NCBI GenBank assembly: GCA_028691095.1 | Contig: JAQUZZ010000025.1 | Coordinates: 3,102 to 10,411, forward strand | DNA length: 7,310 bases | Direction: 5' to 3' | Source of the DNA: Alistipes sp. | Lineage (GTDB): Bacteria; Bacteroidota; Bacteroidia; Bacteroidales; Rikenellaceae | In this document: one piece after another, positions 1 through 6,322 of the stretch | How positions within the stretch are numbered: the first letter of the stretch is position 1 | How the letters are laid out: each line of letters begins with the position of its first letter | The notes under the pieces: model-generated | Databases searched by the model: none | What the model saw: only the letters and a program-made list of their open reading frames with translations | Told to the model about the DNA's origin: nothing | Made by a program: the position numbers and the translations under genes

Positions 1-188
1 CCGTGTCCGATGCCTTCCTGCCTGTGGGCGGTGAGATTTTGGAGTTCAATGAGGCGTTGAACGATGCGCCCGACCGCGTGAATCAGGATCCCTATGGTGA
101 GGGATGGATGGTAAAGATCCGCATGAGCAATCCGGCAGAGCTGGAGGTGTTGCTCGGTGCCGAGGATTATGCCAAATTGATCGGATAG
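1..188 (+). CDS. gcvH: Glycine cleavage system H protein, C-terminal part (5' end outside window)
   Basis: This is the last 61 residues of the lipoyl carrier protein of the glycine cleavage complex. GcvH shuttles the methylamine intermediate from the P protein to the T protein and is reoxidised by the L protein in the cytoplasm. The reading frame enters from the left; bases 1-2 are the end of a preceding codon. The visible segment begins VSDAFLPVGGEILEFNEAL and continues through NQDPYGEGWMVKI, which matches the second half of the lipoyl-domain fold and the C-terminal helices of GcvH. The lipoylated lysine in GcvH lies in an ESVKA-type motif immediately before the VSD, so it falls just outside the window. 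The GTG at base 3 is an internal Val codon, not a start. The stop is TAG at 186-188. mdh follows 81 bp downstream on the same strand with no obvious terminator between, so co-transcription is possible. Confidence 0.93.
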   Translation, partial: VSDAFLPVGGEILEFNEALNDAPDRVNQDPYGEGWMVKIRMSNPAELEVLLGAEDYAKLIG

Positions 189-269
189 TCCGCGTCGCCT
201 TCGACCCCAACCAGATCGGGGACGCTACGCACAGATAAAATACCTAAACATAAACATAAAAACAGAATT

Positions 270-1211
270 ATGAGCAAAGTAACAGTTGTGGGCGCAGGTA
301 ACGTAGGTGCTACGTGTGCCAATGTGATTGCGACTCGCGAGATCGCAGACGAATTGGTGCTCCTCGATATCAAAGAGGGAGTATCGGAGGGTAAAATGCT
401 GGATATGTTCCAGACGGCAACGTTGATGGATTTTGACACCAAATTGGTGGGCGTGACCAACGACTATGCTGCCACAGCCAATTCGGACGTGGTAGTCATC
501 ACCTCCGGAATGCCTCGTAAACCGGGTATGACCCGTGAGGAGTTGATCGGCGTCAATGCAGGCATCGTCGCTTCGGTGATCAGCAACGTACTGAAATACT
601 CTCCCAAAGCAATCATCGTGATGATCAGCAACCCGATGGATACGATGACCTATTTGGCACTGAAGAAAACAGGCCTTCCGAAAAATCAGATCTTCGGTAT
701 GGGTGGCGCGTTGGACTCGTCGCGTTTTAAATGCTATCTGAGCAAAGCCCTCAATGCCAACTCCAATGAGATCGACGGCATGGTGATCGGCGGTCACGGT
801 GATACGACGATGATTCCGTTGGTATCCAAAGCTTGCTACAAAGGGGTGCCGGTGAGCGACTTCCTGAGCAAAGAGGCCTTGGATGAGGTGGTTGCTTCGA
901 CGATGGTTGGTGGAGCTACGCTGACCAAACTGTTGGGAACCTCCGCATGGTATGCACCCGGTGCAGCCGCAGCTTTTGTAGTGGAGTCCATCGTTCGCGA
1001 TCAGAAGAAGATGGTTCCGTGCTGCGCTTACCTTGAGGGTGAGTATGGACAGAAAGATATTTGCATCGGCGTACCCGTTGTTTTGGGTAAGAACGGTGTG
1101 GAGCGCGTAGTCGAGCTGAAGCTCTCTGACGAGGAGAAAGCCCTCTTCGCAAAGAGTGCAGAGGCTGTACGTAAGACCAATAACATCCTGAAGGAGATCA
1201 AAGCGTTGTAA
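270..1211 (+). CDS. mdh: Malate dehydrogenase (NAD-dependent, LDH-like type)
   Basis: The 313-residue cytoplasmic enzyme interconverts malate and oxaloacetate with NAD(H). In anaerobic Bacteroidales it serves the reductive branch toward fumarate and succinate. The N-terminal Rossmann fold has the glycine motif GAGNVG at residues 8-13 and an acidic residue at Asp33 that favours NAD over NADP. The substrate loop reads MPRKPGMTR. Its Arg83 is the residue that separates malate from lactate dehydrogenases (LDH has Gln there), and Arg89 is the mobile-loop arginine. Asn121 in ISNPMD, Arg152 in DSSRFK and the catalytic His176 in GGHGD are all present. The length is normal for the LDH-like bacterial MDH family. 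The ATG start follows an A-rich leader without a Shine-Dalgarno, as is usual in this phylum. A strong terminator lies 19 bp after the stop. Confidence 0.97.
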   Translation: MSKVTVVGAGNVGATCANVIATREIADELVLLDIKEGVSEGKMLDMFQTATLMDFDTKLVGVTNDYAATANSDVVVITSGMPRKPGMTREELIGVNAGIVASVISNVLKYSPKAIIVMISNPMDTMTYLALKKTGLPKNQIFGMGGALDSSRFKCYLSKALNANSNEIDGMVIGGHGDTTMIPLVSKACYKGVPVSDFLSKEALDEVVASTMVGGATLTKLLGTSAWYAPGAAAAFVVESIVRDQKKMVPCCAYLEGEYGQKDICIGVPVVLGKNGVERVVELKLSDEEKALFAKSAEAVRKTNNILKEIKAL

Positions 1212-1229
1212 TCTTAACGTGCGTTGTTT

Positions 1230-1273
1230 ATACGAAAGGGGTCGAACTTTGGTTCGACCCCTTTCGTATTTTT
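1230..1273 (+). terminator. Rho-independent terminator of mdh
   Basis: A perfect inverted repeat, with left arm 1230-1247 and right arm 1252-1269, forms an 18-bp stem closed by a 4-nt loop (TTTG). The right arm runs into a T tract ending at 1273. It sits 19 bp beyond the mdh stop. The minus-strand gene ends at 1345, so the hairpin also lies where convergent transcription would meet. On the minus strand no U-run follows the stem, so it is asymmetric and best assigned to mdh. Confidence 0.93.
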
Positions 1274-1344
1274 AAGGCGGAGCAGGGAGTGTGCGTTGGA
1301 GTGACAGGTTCGAGAATCCCATCGGGGTCTTCCCCAAGATTCCT

Positions 1345-2364
1345 CTATTGCGAGAGGCCGCAACGGGTCATCAGCTCTTGTGCGGGGAGCTCGGGATGTT
1401 GAAGAACCTCCTGTTGGTAGCGTGTCAGACGCAGAAAATGAATGTACTCTTCAAAGTCGGAGAACCCCCCGTAGCGAATAGCCTCTTGTAAAAGGGGACG
1501 GGTGGTATGTAGTGCCTCCTGCAACCGTTCGATGGTGTAGGTGCAATCGGTGTAGGGGATCTCTTGGGTCATGTAGACCGTCATTTGTTGATGGAGCGTA
1601 TAGATCTCGGGGCGCACCGGTCGTTGATTCAGGTAGTTCACGACCTTAGCCTCGGTGTTTTGCAGATCGGGGGTCGACCATGGATTCTTGTTTCGCAGGC
1701 AGGCGATGGTAAAGAGGGTCGGGAAGATGAGAATGGCGTACCCATAGAGATCGAACAACCATTCCGTGGCGTGCAGCGAGAAGAAGATATAGAGAATAAA
1801 GAGAATCAGCGAGGAGCCGATGTAGGCGCGCATGAGGGGTGTAACCTTTCGTTGAGAGGGGAACCATTGTGGCAGGAAGGGGAGCATGAAGTAGAAAAAG
1901 GGGATGAGAATCGTAGCGATAAAGAATAGAAGTCGCACCTTCACATCCAGCATATTCAGAAAATAGAGAATATCGGAGGCCTGATACAACGGTGAAATGT
2001 AACCGTTGAATTTCAAGTAGCAGAGTGCGATCAAACTGACGCACCCCATGGGGAGGATCAGCCCTATAAGGCGATGCGGGGTGAGCCATCCGGGTCGCAA
2101 CGAGGCCAAAGGAAAGAGTGGAATGATCTGCGCAAACAGAAACCATTTGAACATACGAGAGAAGGAGAGCAGTTCGGTGTGGTCTTGCTGGGCGTGCGCA
2201 TCGGTGTGCATGATCCAGTAGAGGTTGTCGTGGAGAAGCTGCAATGCAAGTAGGGCGACCACCAAACCCCACATGAAGGAGAGTCGATGATGACGAGCGC
2301 GGAGCATAAGTCCTCCTGCTAATCCAAGTACAAAGAGATCAAAAATGATTTCGACGTAAAGCAT
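1345..2364 (-). CDS. Seven-TM membrane protein with C-terminal AraC-type HTH, truncated in the second HTH
   Basis: The 339-residue protein starts at ATG 2364-2362 and stops at TAG 1347-1345. About seven hydrophobic segments fall near residues 3-22, 29-49, 73-89, 99-117, 144-165, 181-198 and 204-223. A soluble region follows from about 230. Residues 276-339 match an AraC-family DNA-binding domain: a first HTH around TIERLQEALHTTRPLLQEAI, then FSDFEEYIHFLRLTRYQQEVL (the linker helix), then LPAQELMTRCGLSQ, which is the first part of the second HTH. Membrane sensor/AraC fusions of this layout are common in Bacteroidota. Normally about 20 to 25 more residues would follow, covering the second recognition helix and a G-x-T-P motif. 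Here the frame stops directly after GLSQ. Another frame downstream (1349-1272) reads GKTPMGFSNL, resembling the missing tail, so a small out-of-frame deletion is likely. The protein may be unable to bind DNA normally. The ligand is unknown. The direction is opposite to both neighbours. Confidence 0.8.
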   Translation of the reverse strand: MLYVEIIFDLFVLGLAGGLMLRARHHRLSFMWGLVVALLALQLLHDNLYWIMHTDAHAQQDHTELLSFSRMFKWFLFAQIIPLFPLASLRPGWLTPHRLIGLILPMGCVSLIALCYLKFNGYISPLYQASDILYFLNMLDVKVRLLFFIATILIPFFYFMLPFLPQWFPSQRKVTPLMRAYIGSSLILFILYIFFSLHATEWLFDLYGYAILIFPTLFTIACLRNKNPWSTPDLQNTEAKVVNYLNQRPVRPEIYTLHQQMTVYMTQEIPYTDCTYTIERLQEALHTTRPLLQEAIRYGGFSDFEEYIHFLRLTRYQQEVLQHPELPAQELMTRCGLSQ

Positions 2365-2527
2365 AGCATTTGAATTTTACAATGCGGTTTCGGTGGGGTT
2401 TCTGTCTCTTTAATGCGAGTCCGATCGCTCCTCCTCTATGCTACCCTAAGCGTAGGAGCGGAGTTGTTTGAATCAAGGGTTCGACTTGGTGTTGCTTACC
2501 GTTGAACTTACATTGCAATATGGGGTG

Positions 2528-2535
2528 CAAAGGTA
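2528..2535 (-). promoter_or_regulatory. Candidate -7 promoter box for the AraC-type gene
   Basis: Read on the minus strand the bases are TACCTTTG, a full match to the Bacteroidota -7 consensus TAnnTTTG, within the context TTACCTTTGCACC that is typical of promoters in this group. Transcription would begin near 2520, giving a leader of about 155 nt before the ATG at 2364. A clear TTTG-type -33 element at the usual 19-21 bp spacing is not visible, so the upstream element is weak or absent. Confidence 0.5.
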
Positions 2536-2761
2536 ATCATTTTTAAGCAACTTGCACGTGTTGTGAAAATATTTTTTATGGTATGTGCTTGATATACTGA
2601 TGGGTTTTTGGGTCTATTCTGGAATTGAGGGTTCCGCTCCGTGGAAGTCGTCATACGGTGACTGCGGGGGTGTTTGCTGCCTCATTCGATAACGTATAAA
2701 ATAATTTCACTAAAAAACAGAGACCGGCTCTAAGCTTTTCTTGTAAAAGTTCCTGTGATTT

Positions 2762-2794
2762 TTTGATTTTTTTCTTTTATTTTTTGTAAATTTG
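2762..2794 (+). promoter_or_regulatory. Candidate promoter for the cytochrome-FGE / oxidoreductase unit
   Basis: TAAATTTG at 2787-2794 matches the Bacteroidota -7 consensus TAnnTTTG. A TTTG at 2762-2765 lies 21 bp upstream, at the expected -33 position. The spacer and flank are strongly T-rich. Transcription would start near 2800 and leave a leader of about 175 nt before the ATG at 2977, long enough for regulation at the RNA level. Confidence 0.55.
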
Positions 2795-2867
2795 CATCTA
2801 ATCGTGTGAATTTTTTGGCATAGAAAGGAGCGAAGATCTTCCATTTTTCCGGAAAGGCGGAGGAAGA

Positions 2868-2951
2868 ATGTGCGATGGTTCTCTCTTGATCCCATGCCTC
2901 GAAGCGATGAATGTCATCGTGTTGATCGGAGACCCCAACTTTGTTTTTTGA
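2868..2951 (+). CDS. Possible 27-residue leader ORF
   Basis: An ATG at 2868 opens a 27-codon frame ending in TGA at 2949-2951, 25 bp before the cytochrome-FGE start. The ATG is preceded by a purine-rich CGGAGGAAGA, which is unusual in a group that rarely uses Shine-Dalgarno pairing. The predicted peptide has a small hydrophobic core (MNVIVLIG) and no recognised family. It lies wholly inside the presumed 5' leader. It may be chance: short open frames are common, and no conservation can be assessed here. Confidence 0.18.
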   Translation: MCDGSLLIPCLEAMNVIVLIGDPNFVF

Positions 2952-2976
2952 TAAAACCTAACTGTAAATCAATTCC

Positions 2977-4575
2977 ATGTTTTGTAAGAAGAAGAAATCG
3001 GAGGAGAAGGAGACCTTGTGCTCGCGAAGAGTGACCCTGCGCCGCAAAAAATTGATGCTATTGCTCTGTGTTGCGGTGGCCATCGGTGTGACCATTACCA
3101 TCGGGTTGAATCGAGTCTATATGTATAGTTCTACGGATGAGTCGTGCCAATCGTGCCACATTCACCCTCAGGCGGATAAAAGCTGGAAACAATCGGTGCA
3201 TCATAATAGCAAAAGCGGTGTGGTGACCGGCTGTGCCGAGTGTCACCTCCCACCGAAGGGTTCGGTGAACCATTTTATGACCAAGGCGCGCATGGGGCTG
3301 AAAGACCTGTGGTCGTATTGGACCAAAGATAGTGCTTCGTTCGACTGGGAGAGTCGTAAACAGTTGGAGTATGCGGTGCATATCGTCTCCAATGAGTCTT
3401 GCAAGAAGTGTCACCAACAACTCTTCCCCGCACGATTGAGTCAGGAGGGCATCACGGCTCACCTCTACTACGAGGAGAATGAGAAGAAGCTCGATTTGCA
3501 ATGTATCAGTTGCCACTTGGATGTGGGACACTACGACCCGAATTATCAACATAAGAAGATGGAGTCGATTCCCCAAGGCGGAGCGCCACAGGGAACCGTG
3601 TATACCGAACCTGCGCAGGTGACGGCTTTTGAGGACTTCACGGAGACCATTCCCGGTACGGCGGTCTCCTTTGCGATGAAAGCACTCCCGGGCGGCTCCT
3701 TTACCTTGGGAAGTCCGGCCGACGAACCTTTCCGTCGAGAGGATGAGGGCCCGTCGCATACGGTGTCGGTCTCTCCGTTCTATATGGCAGAGGTGGAGAC
3801 AACGTGGGATCAATACTGGGCTTTTTATGCCGAGACGATGTCCGAAGGCCGTACTCCGCCCTCGAAAGTCTATGCCAACAACTCCAATCCGGAGGTCGAT
3901 GCCGTCAGCGGCCCGACACCTCCCTTTGGAATTCCCGATCAGGGATGGGGTATCGGCAGTCGCCCCGCCATCACGATGACCCATTATGCGGCAGAGATCT
4001 TCTGTTTGTGGTTGAGCAAGAAGACCGGCAAACACTATCGTCTTCCGACCGAGGCCGAGTGGGAGTATGCTGCACGCGGAGGTACTTCGACCCCCTATTT
4101 CTTTGAGGGTGACCCGCGTAAACTCTCCGACCAGGGCTTCTGGCGGAAATTCTTTGCGGCCGACACCGCGCAGATCAACCGCTATGTGGTCTATGTGAAA
4201 AACAGCAAGAACAAGAGTCAGGAACCTTCGGTCGTGAAGGCCAACCCCTTCGGACTGAAGAATATGTATGGCAATGTGATGGAGTATTGTTCCGACTGGT
4301 ATGCCCCCGATGCGTATGCCAAGTTGACCGACGGGGTCGTTGATCCCAAAGGTCCGGCAACGGGTGAGGAGCACGTGGTGCGGGGCGGTCAATACTTCGA
4401 CGATGCGGCCGATTTGCGCTCTGCGACGCGCGGTCACACCGAACACGACAAATGGCTGAAAACTGATCCCCAGAATCCGAAGAGTATTTGGTGGTATTCG
4501 GATATTCGGAGCATTGGTTTCCGCGTGGTGTGTGATCCGGTGACCCCCTCCGATGCTTCGCAACCTCAGGAGTAG
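2977..4575 (+). CDS. Membrane-anchored tetraheme NapC/NrfH-type cytochrome c fused to an FGE-like (SUMF1) domain
   Basis: This is a 532-residue fusion. Residues 1-26 are strongly basic and cytoplasmic, and residues 27-45 form a single TM anchor with no cleavage site. A tetraheme cytochrome domain follows, with CXXCH motifs at Cys57-His61, Cys86-His90, Cys142-His146 and Cys176-His180. The first pair sits in the NapC/NrfH layout (CAECHLPPKG and MTKARMGLKDLW segments). Such proteins normally pass electrons between menaquinol and a periplasmic redox partner. A linker (about 190-230) leads to an FGE/SUMF1-like domain, residues about 233-520, with PGGSFTLGSP, YRLPTEAEWEYAARGG, NPFGLKNMYGNVMEYCSDWY, VVRGGQYF and IGFRVV. 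The catalytic cysteine pair of true FGE is absent near RGGQYFDDAADLRSATRG, so sulfatase activation is unlikely. No nrfA or sulfatase gene is in view. The ATG start follows an A-rich leader. It is probably co-transcribed with the oxidoreductase 139 bp downstream. The domain calls are firm; the role is inferred. Confidence 0.9.
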   Translation: MFCKKKKSEEKETLCSRRVTLRRKKLMLLLCVAVAIGVTITIGLNRVYMYSSTDESCQSCHIHPQADKSWKQSVHHNSKSGVVTGCAECHLPPKGSVNHFMTKARMGLKDLWSYWTKDSASFDWESRKQLEYAVHIVSNESCKKCHQQLFPARLSQEGITAHLYYEENEKKLDLQCISCHLDVGHYDPNYQHKKMESIPQGGAPQGTVYTEPAQVTAFEDFTETIPGTAVSFAMKALPGGSFTLGSPADEPFRREDEGPSHTVSVSPFYMAEVETTWDQYWAFYAETMSEGRTPPSKVYANNSNPEVDAVSGPTPPFGIPDQGWGIGSRPAITMTHYAAEIFCLWLSKKTGKHYRLPTEAEWEYAARGGTSTPYFFEGDPRKLSDQGFWRKFFAADTAQINRYVVYVKNSKNKSQEPSVVKANPFGLKNMYGNVMEYCSDWYAPDAYAKLTDGVVDPKGPATGEEHVVRGGQYFDDAADLRSATRGHTEHDKWLKTDPQNPKSIWWYSDIRSIGFRVVCDPVTPSDASQPQE

Positions 4576-4714
4576 CCTCGGTGGCTCTCCCTTTTTCGGC
4601 GTGTCGCTCGATCGGTGAACCACCGCAGAACGACTCCGAACCGCCCATCAAGTAGCGTGTACGCGCTGCGGGGCGTAGATTGATGAAACTGTAACAACCT
4701 AAAATATAACCATT

Positions 4715-6070
4715 ATGAGCAATAACAAACTTTCCCGAAGAGAATTTCTCTCTTTTTCTGCTGCGGCTGGTGTAGCCGGTGCATTGGGTCTGCCGACCAT
4801 TCTCTCCTCTTGCTGTGGCAAGGAGGGCAAAAACGCTTATGTGCCTTTGAAGGCTCAGGGCGAGTATTACATCCCTGAACTGCCCGACAAGGCTGCGGAC
4901 GGCAAAGAGCTGAAAGCCGGTGTGATCGGTTGTGGAGGTCGGGGTTCGGGAGCTGCCGAAAACTACCTGAATGCCGCCAACGGAATTACCATTACGGCAA
5001 TTGGTGACGTCTTCCCCGATCGCGTGCAGGGATTGAAGGGAATGTTGAATGAAAAATATAAAATTGAAATTCCGGAGGAGAACTGTTTTGTAGGCTTTGA
5101 TGCCTACCAGAAGGTGATTGACTCTGGAGTGGATATGGTGATTATCGCAACCCCTCCTTTCTTCCGTCCGGAACACTTCCGTTATGCCGTAGAGAAGGGT
5201 GTGCATTGCTTCTTGGAGAAACCGATCTGTGTGGATGCCGAGGGGTATCGTACGGTGATGGCCGCTGCAAAGCAGGCGAAGGCCAAGAACCTGTGCGTGA
5301 TTACCGGTACACAACGTCACCACCAACGTCCCTATGTTGAGTCGTTCAAGAAGGTTCAAGAGGGTCTGATCGGTGAGATCACGGGCGGTAACGTCTACTG
5401 GAACCAAAATATGCTGTGGTATCGTAACCGGGAGTCCGGATGGTCGGATATGGAGTGGATGATCCGCGATTGGGTCAACTGGACGTGGTTGTCGGGCGAC
5501 CATATCGTGGAGCAGCATGTCCATAATATTGACGTATTTGCTTGGTTCTCAGGCTATAAACCCGTGCGTGCCACCGGCTTTGGTAGCCGTCAGCGTCGTG
5601 TGACGGGCGATCAGTTCGACAACTTTAGCGTGGACTTTGAGTTTGAGAATGGGGTTCACATGCACAGTATGTGCCGCCAGATCAATGGTTGCGACAACAA
5701 CGTTAGCGAGTTCATCCAAGGTTCGAAGGGTTCGTGGAATAGCGGAGACTTTGCGATCCGCGATTTGCAAGGAAATGTCGTATGGCAGTATGATAACTCC
5801 ACGGAGGAGGGGCATCAGAACGATCCTTATACGTTGGAGCACGTCAACTGGATTGCTTCGATCCGCAACAACACGCCCATCGTTCAGGCCGAAGACACCG
5901 CGCTCTCCAACATGATGGCCATTATGGGTCGTGAGTCTGCCTACACCGGTAAGTCGATGACTTGGGAGGAGATGACAGGCTCTCCGTTGAACTTGGCTCC
6001 GGCGAAACTGGAGTTGGGTCCGATGGATATGGCGAAATACAAGGTTCCGGTTCCCGGTAGCGGCGAGTAA
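4715..6070 (+). CDS. Tat-exported lipoprotein oxidoreductase, Gfo/Idh/MocA family
   Basis: The 451-residue protein starts with a twin-arginine signal (SRREFLSF, Arg8-Arg9) and a hydrophobic stretch, then a lipobox LSSC ending at Cys33. It should therefore be exported folded and lipid-anchored. The NAD(P)-binding Rossmann domain has AGVIGCGGRG (glycines 72, 74, 77). An acidic Asp98 after the second strand suggests NAD preference. The family motif FLEKPI supplies the active-site Lys169. The C-terminal alpha/beta domain carries GDHIVEQHVHNID, aligning with the family GGxLxDxGxHxxD; His270 is the likely catalytic base and Glu266 replaces the usual Asp. Zymomonas glucose-fructose oxidoreductase is the precedent for Tat export of this family with bound cofactor. 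The substrate is probably a sugar or cyclitol but cannot be named. The gene ends at a strong terminator. It differs from the GH109 glycosidase subgroup, which lacks the EKP lysine. Confidence 0.92.
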   Translation: MSNNKLSRREFLSFSAAAGVAGALGLPTILSSCCGKEGKNAYVPLKAQGEYYIPELPDKAADGKELKAGVIGCGGRGSGAAENYLNAANGITITAIGDVFPDRVQGLKGMLNEKYKIEIPEENCFVGFDAYQKVIDSGVDMVIIATPPFFRPEHFRYAVEKGVHCFLEKPICVDAEGYRTVMAAAKQAKAKNLCVITGTQRHHQRPYVESFKKVQEGLIGEITGGNVYWNQNMLWYRNRESGWSDMEWMIRDWVNWTWLSGDHIVEQHVHNIDVFAWFSGYKPVRATGFGSRQRRVTGDQFDNFSVDFEFENGVHMHSMCRQINGCDNNVSEFIQGSKGSWNSGDFAIRDLQGNVVWQYDNSTEEGHQNDPYTLEHVNWIASIRNNTPIVQAEDTALSNMMAIMGRESAYTGKSMTWEEMTGSPLNLAPAKLELGPMDMAKYKVPVPGSGE

Positions 6071-6109
6071 GCCCTACGGCGGAAGGTGAGACCCTGTGTC
6101 GACCTTAAT

Positions 6110-6146
6110 AAAACGGGTATAAACTCTTTTATACCCGTTTTTATTT
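6110..6146 (+). terminator. Rho-independent terminator after the oxidoreductase gene
   Basis: Arms 6110-6123 and 6128-6141 pair perfectly over 14 bp around a CTCT loop, followed by a T-rich tract. It sits 39 bp after the oxidoreductase stop. It separates the cytochrome/oxidoreductase unit from the cupin/TIM-barrel pair. The arm starts with A and ends with T, so the structure could work partly on both strands. Confidence 0.92.
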
Positions 6147-6322
6147 ATCCTATGCAAACCCCGTTAGGGAGTACTTCGATTTCTTGGGTCGATCTTCGAG
6201 TTGCTGGATTTTTTAGTAACCCCCGAGAAGGATGGAGCCCTCCCGTCACTCTATATGTATGATATACAGAAGAGTTTGTTGCCACAGATGGCACGCAGTG
6301 TTTAGGATTATACCTTTTGAAT

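Larger units (their letters stand above)
2365..2976. other. 612-bp divergent intergenic region
   Basis: This region separates the minus-strand AraC-type gene from the rightward cytochrome gene. It holds a Bacteroidota-type -7 box facing left (2528-2535). It also holds a -33/-7 promoter candidate facing right (2762-2794), preceded by a very T-rich tract (about 2757-2786). An imperfect hairpin lies at 2426-2460, inside the presumed leader of the leftward gene. A 27-codon open frame occupies 2868-2951 in the presumed leader of the rightward gene. No convincing conserved protein is coded on either strand. A 61-codon minus-strand open frame across 2710-2895 has no recognisable similarity and runs through the T-rich promoter tract. 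Nothing distinctive was seen in 2560-2740 beyond short imperfect dyads. Confidence 0.6.

Noticed and set aside
1291..1491. 66-codon plus-strand frame near the end of the AraC-type gene
   Set aside because: It is antisense to the AraC-type coding region and its lost tail, with no recognisable domain.
2710..2895. 61-codon minus-strand frame in the intergenic region
   Set aside because: It crosses the T-rich promoter tract, so its Lys/Asn/Phe richness follows from base composition, and no family is recognisable.
2977..4575. Nitrite reductase small subunit (nrfH) name for the cytochrome gene
   Set aside because: The heme domain is of that superfamily, but no nrfA catalytic subunit is nearby, and the FGE-like fusion and neighbours suggest a different partner.
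3058..4623. Long minus-strand open frame of 521 codons opposite the cytochrome-FGE gene
   Set aside because: It is an antisense shadow. The plus strand carries clear domain motifs over the whole stretch, while the minus-strand product is a low-similarity, Arg/His/Ile-rich sequence with no recognisable fold.
4613..4625. Small dyad CGGTG-AAC-CACCG as a terminator between the cytochrome and oxidoreductase genes
   Set aside because: The stem is only 5 bp with a 3-nt loop and no T tract follows, so it does not separate the two genes into different transcripts.
4175..5524. Minus-strand open frame of 449 codons
   Set aside because: It spans parts of two well-supported plus-strand genes and the gap between them, and its product has no coherent domain.
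4715..6070. GH109-type glycosidase identity for the oxidoreductase
   Set aside because: GH109 members have a different sequence in place of the EKP lysine motif; here FLEKPI and the His270 motif point to an oxidoreductase.
6317..6322. TTG at 6317 as the cupin start
   Set aside because: It adds only two residues and uses a rare start; the ATG at 6323 is the simpler choice.
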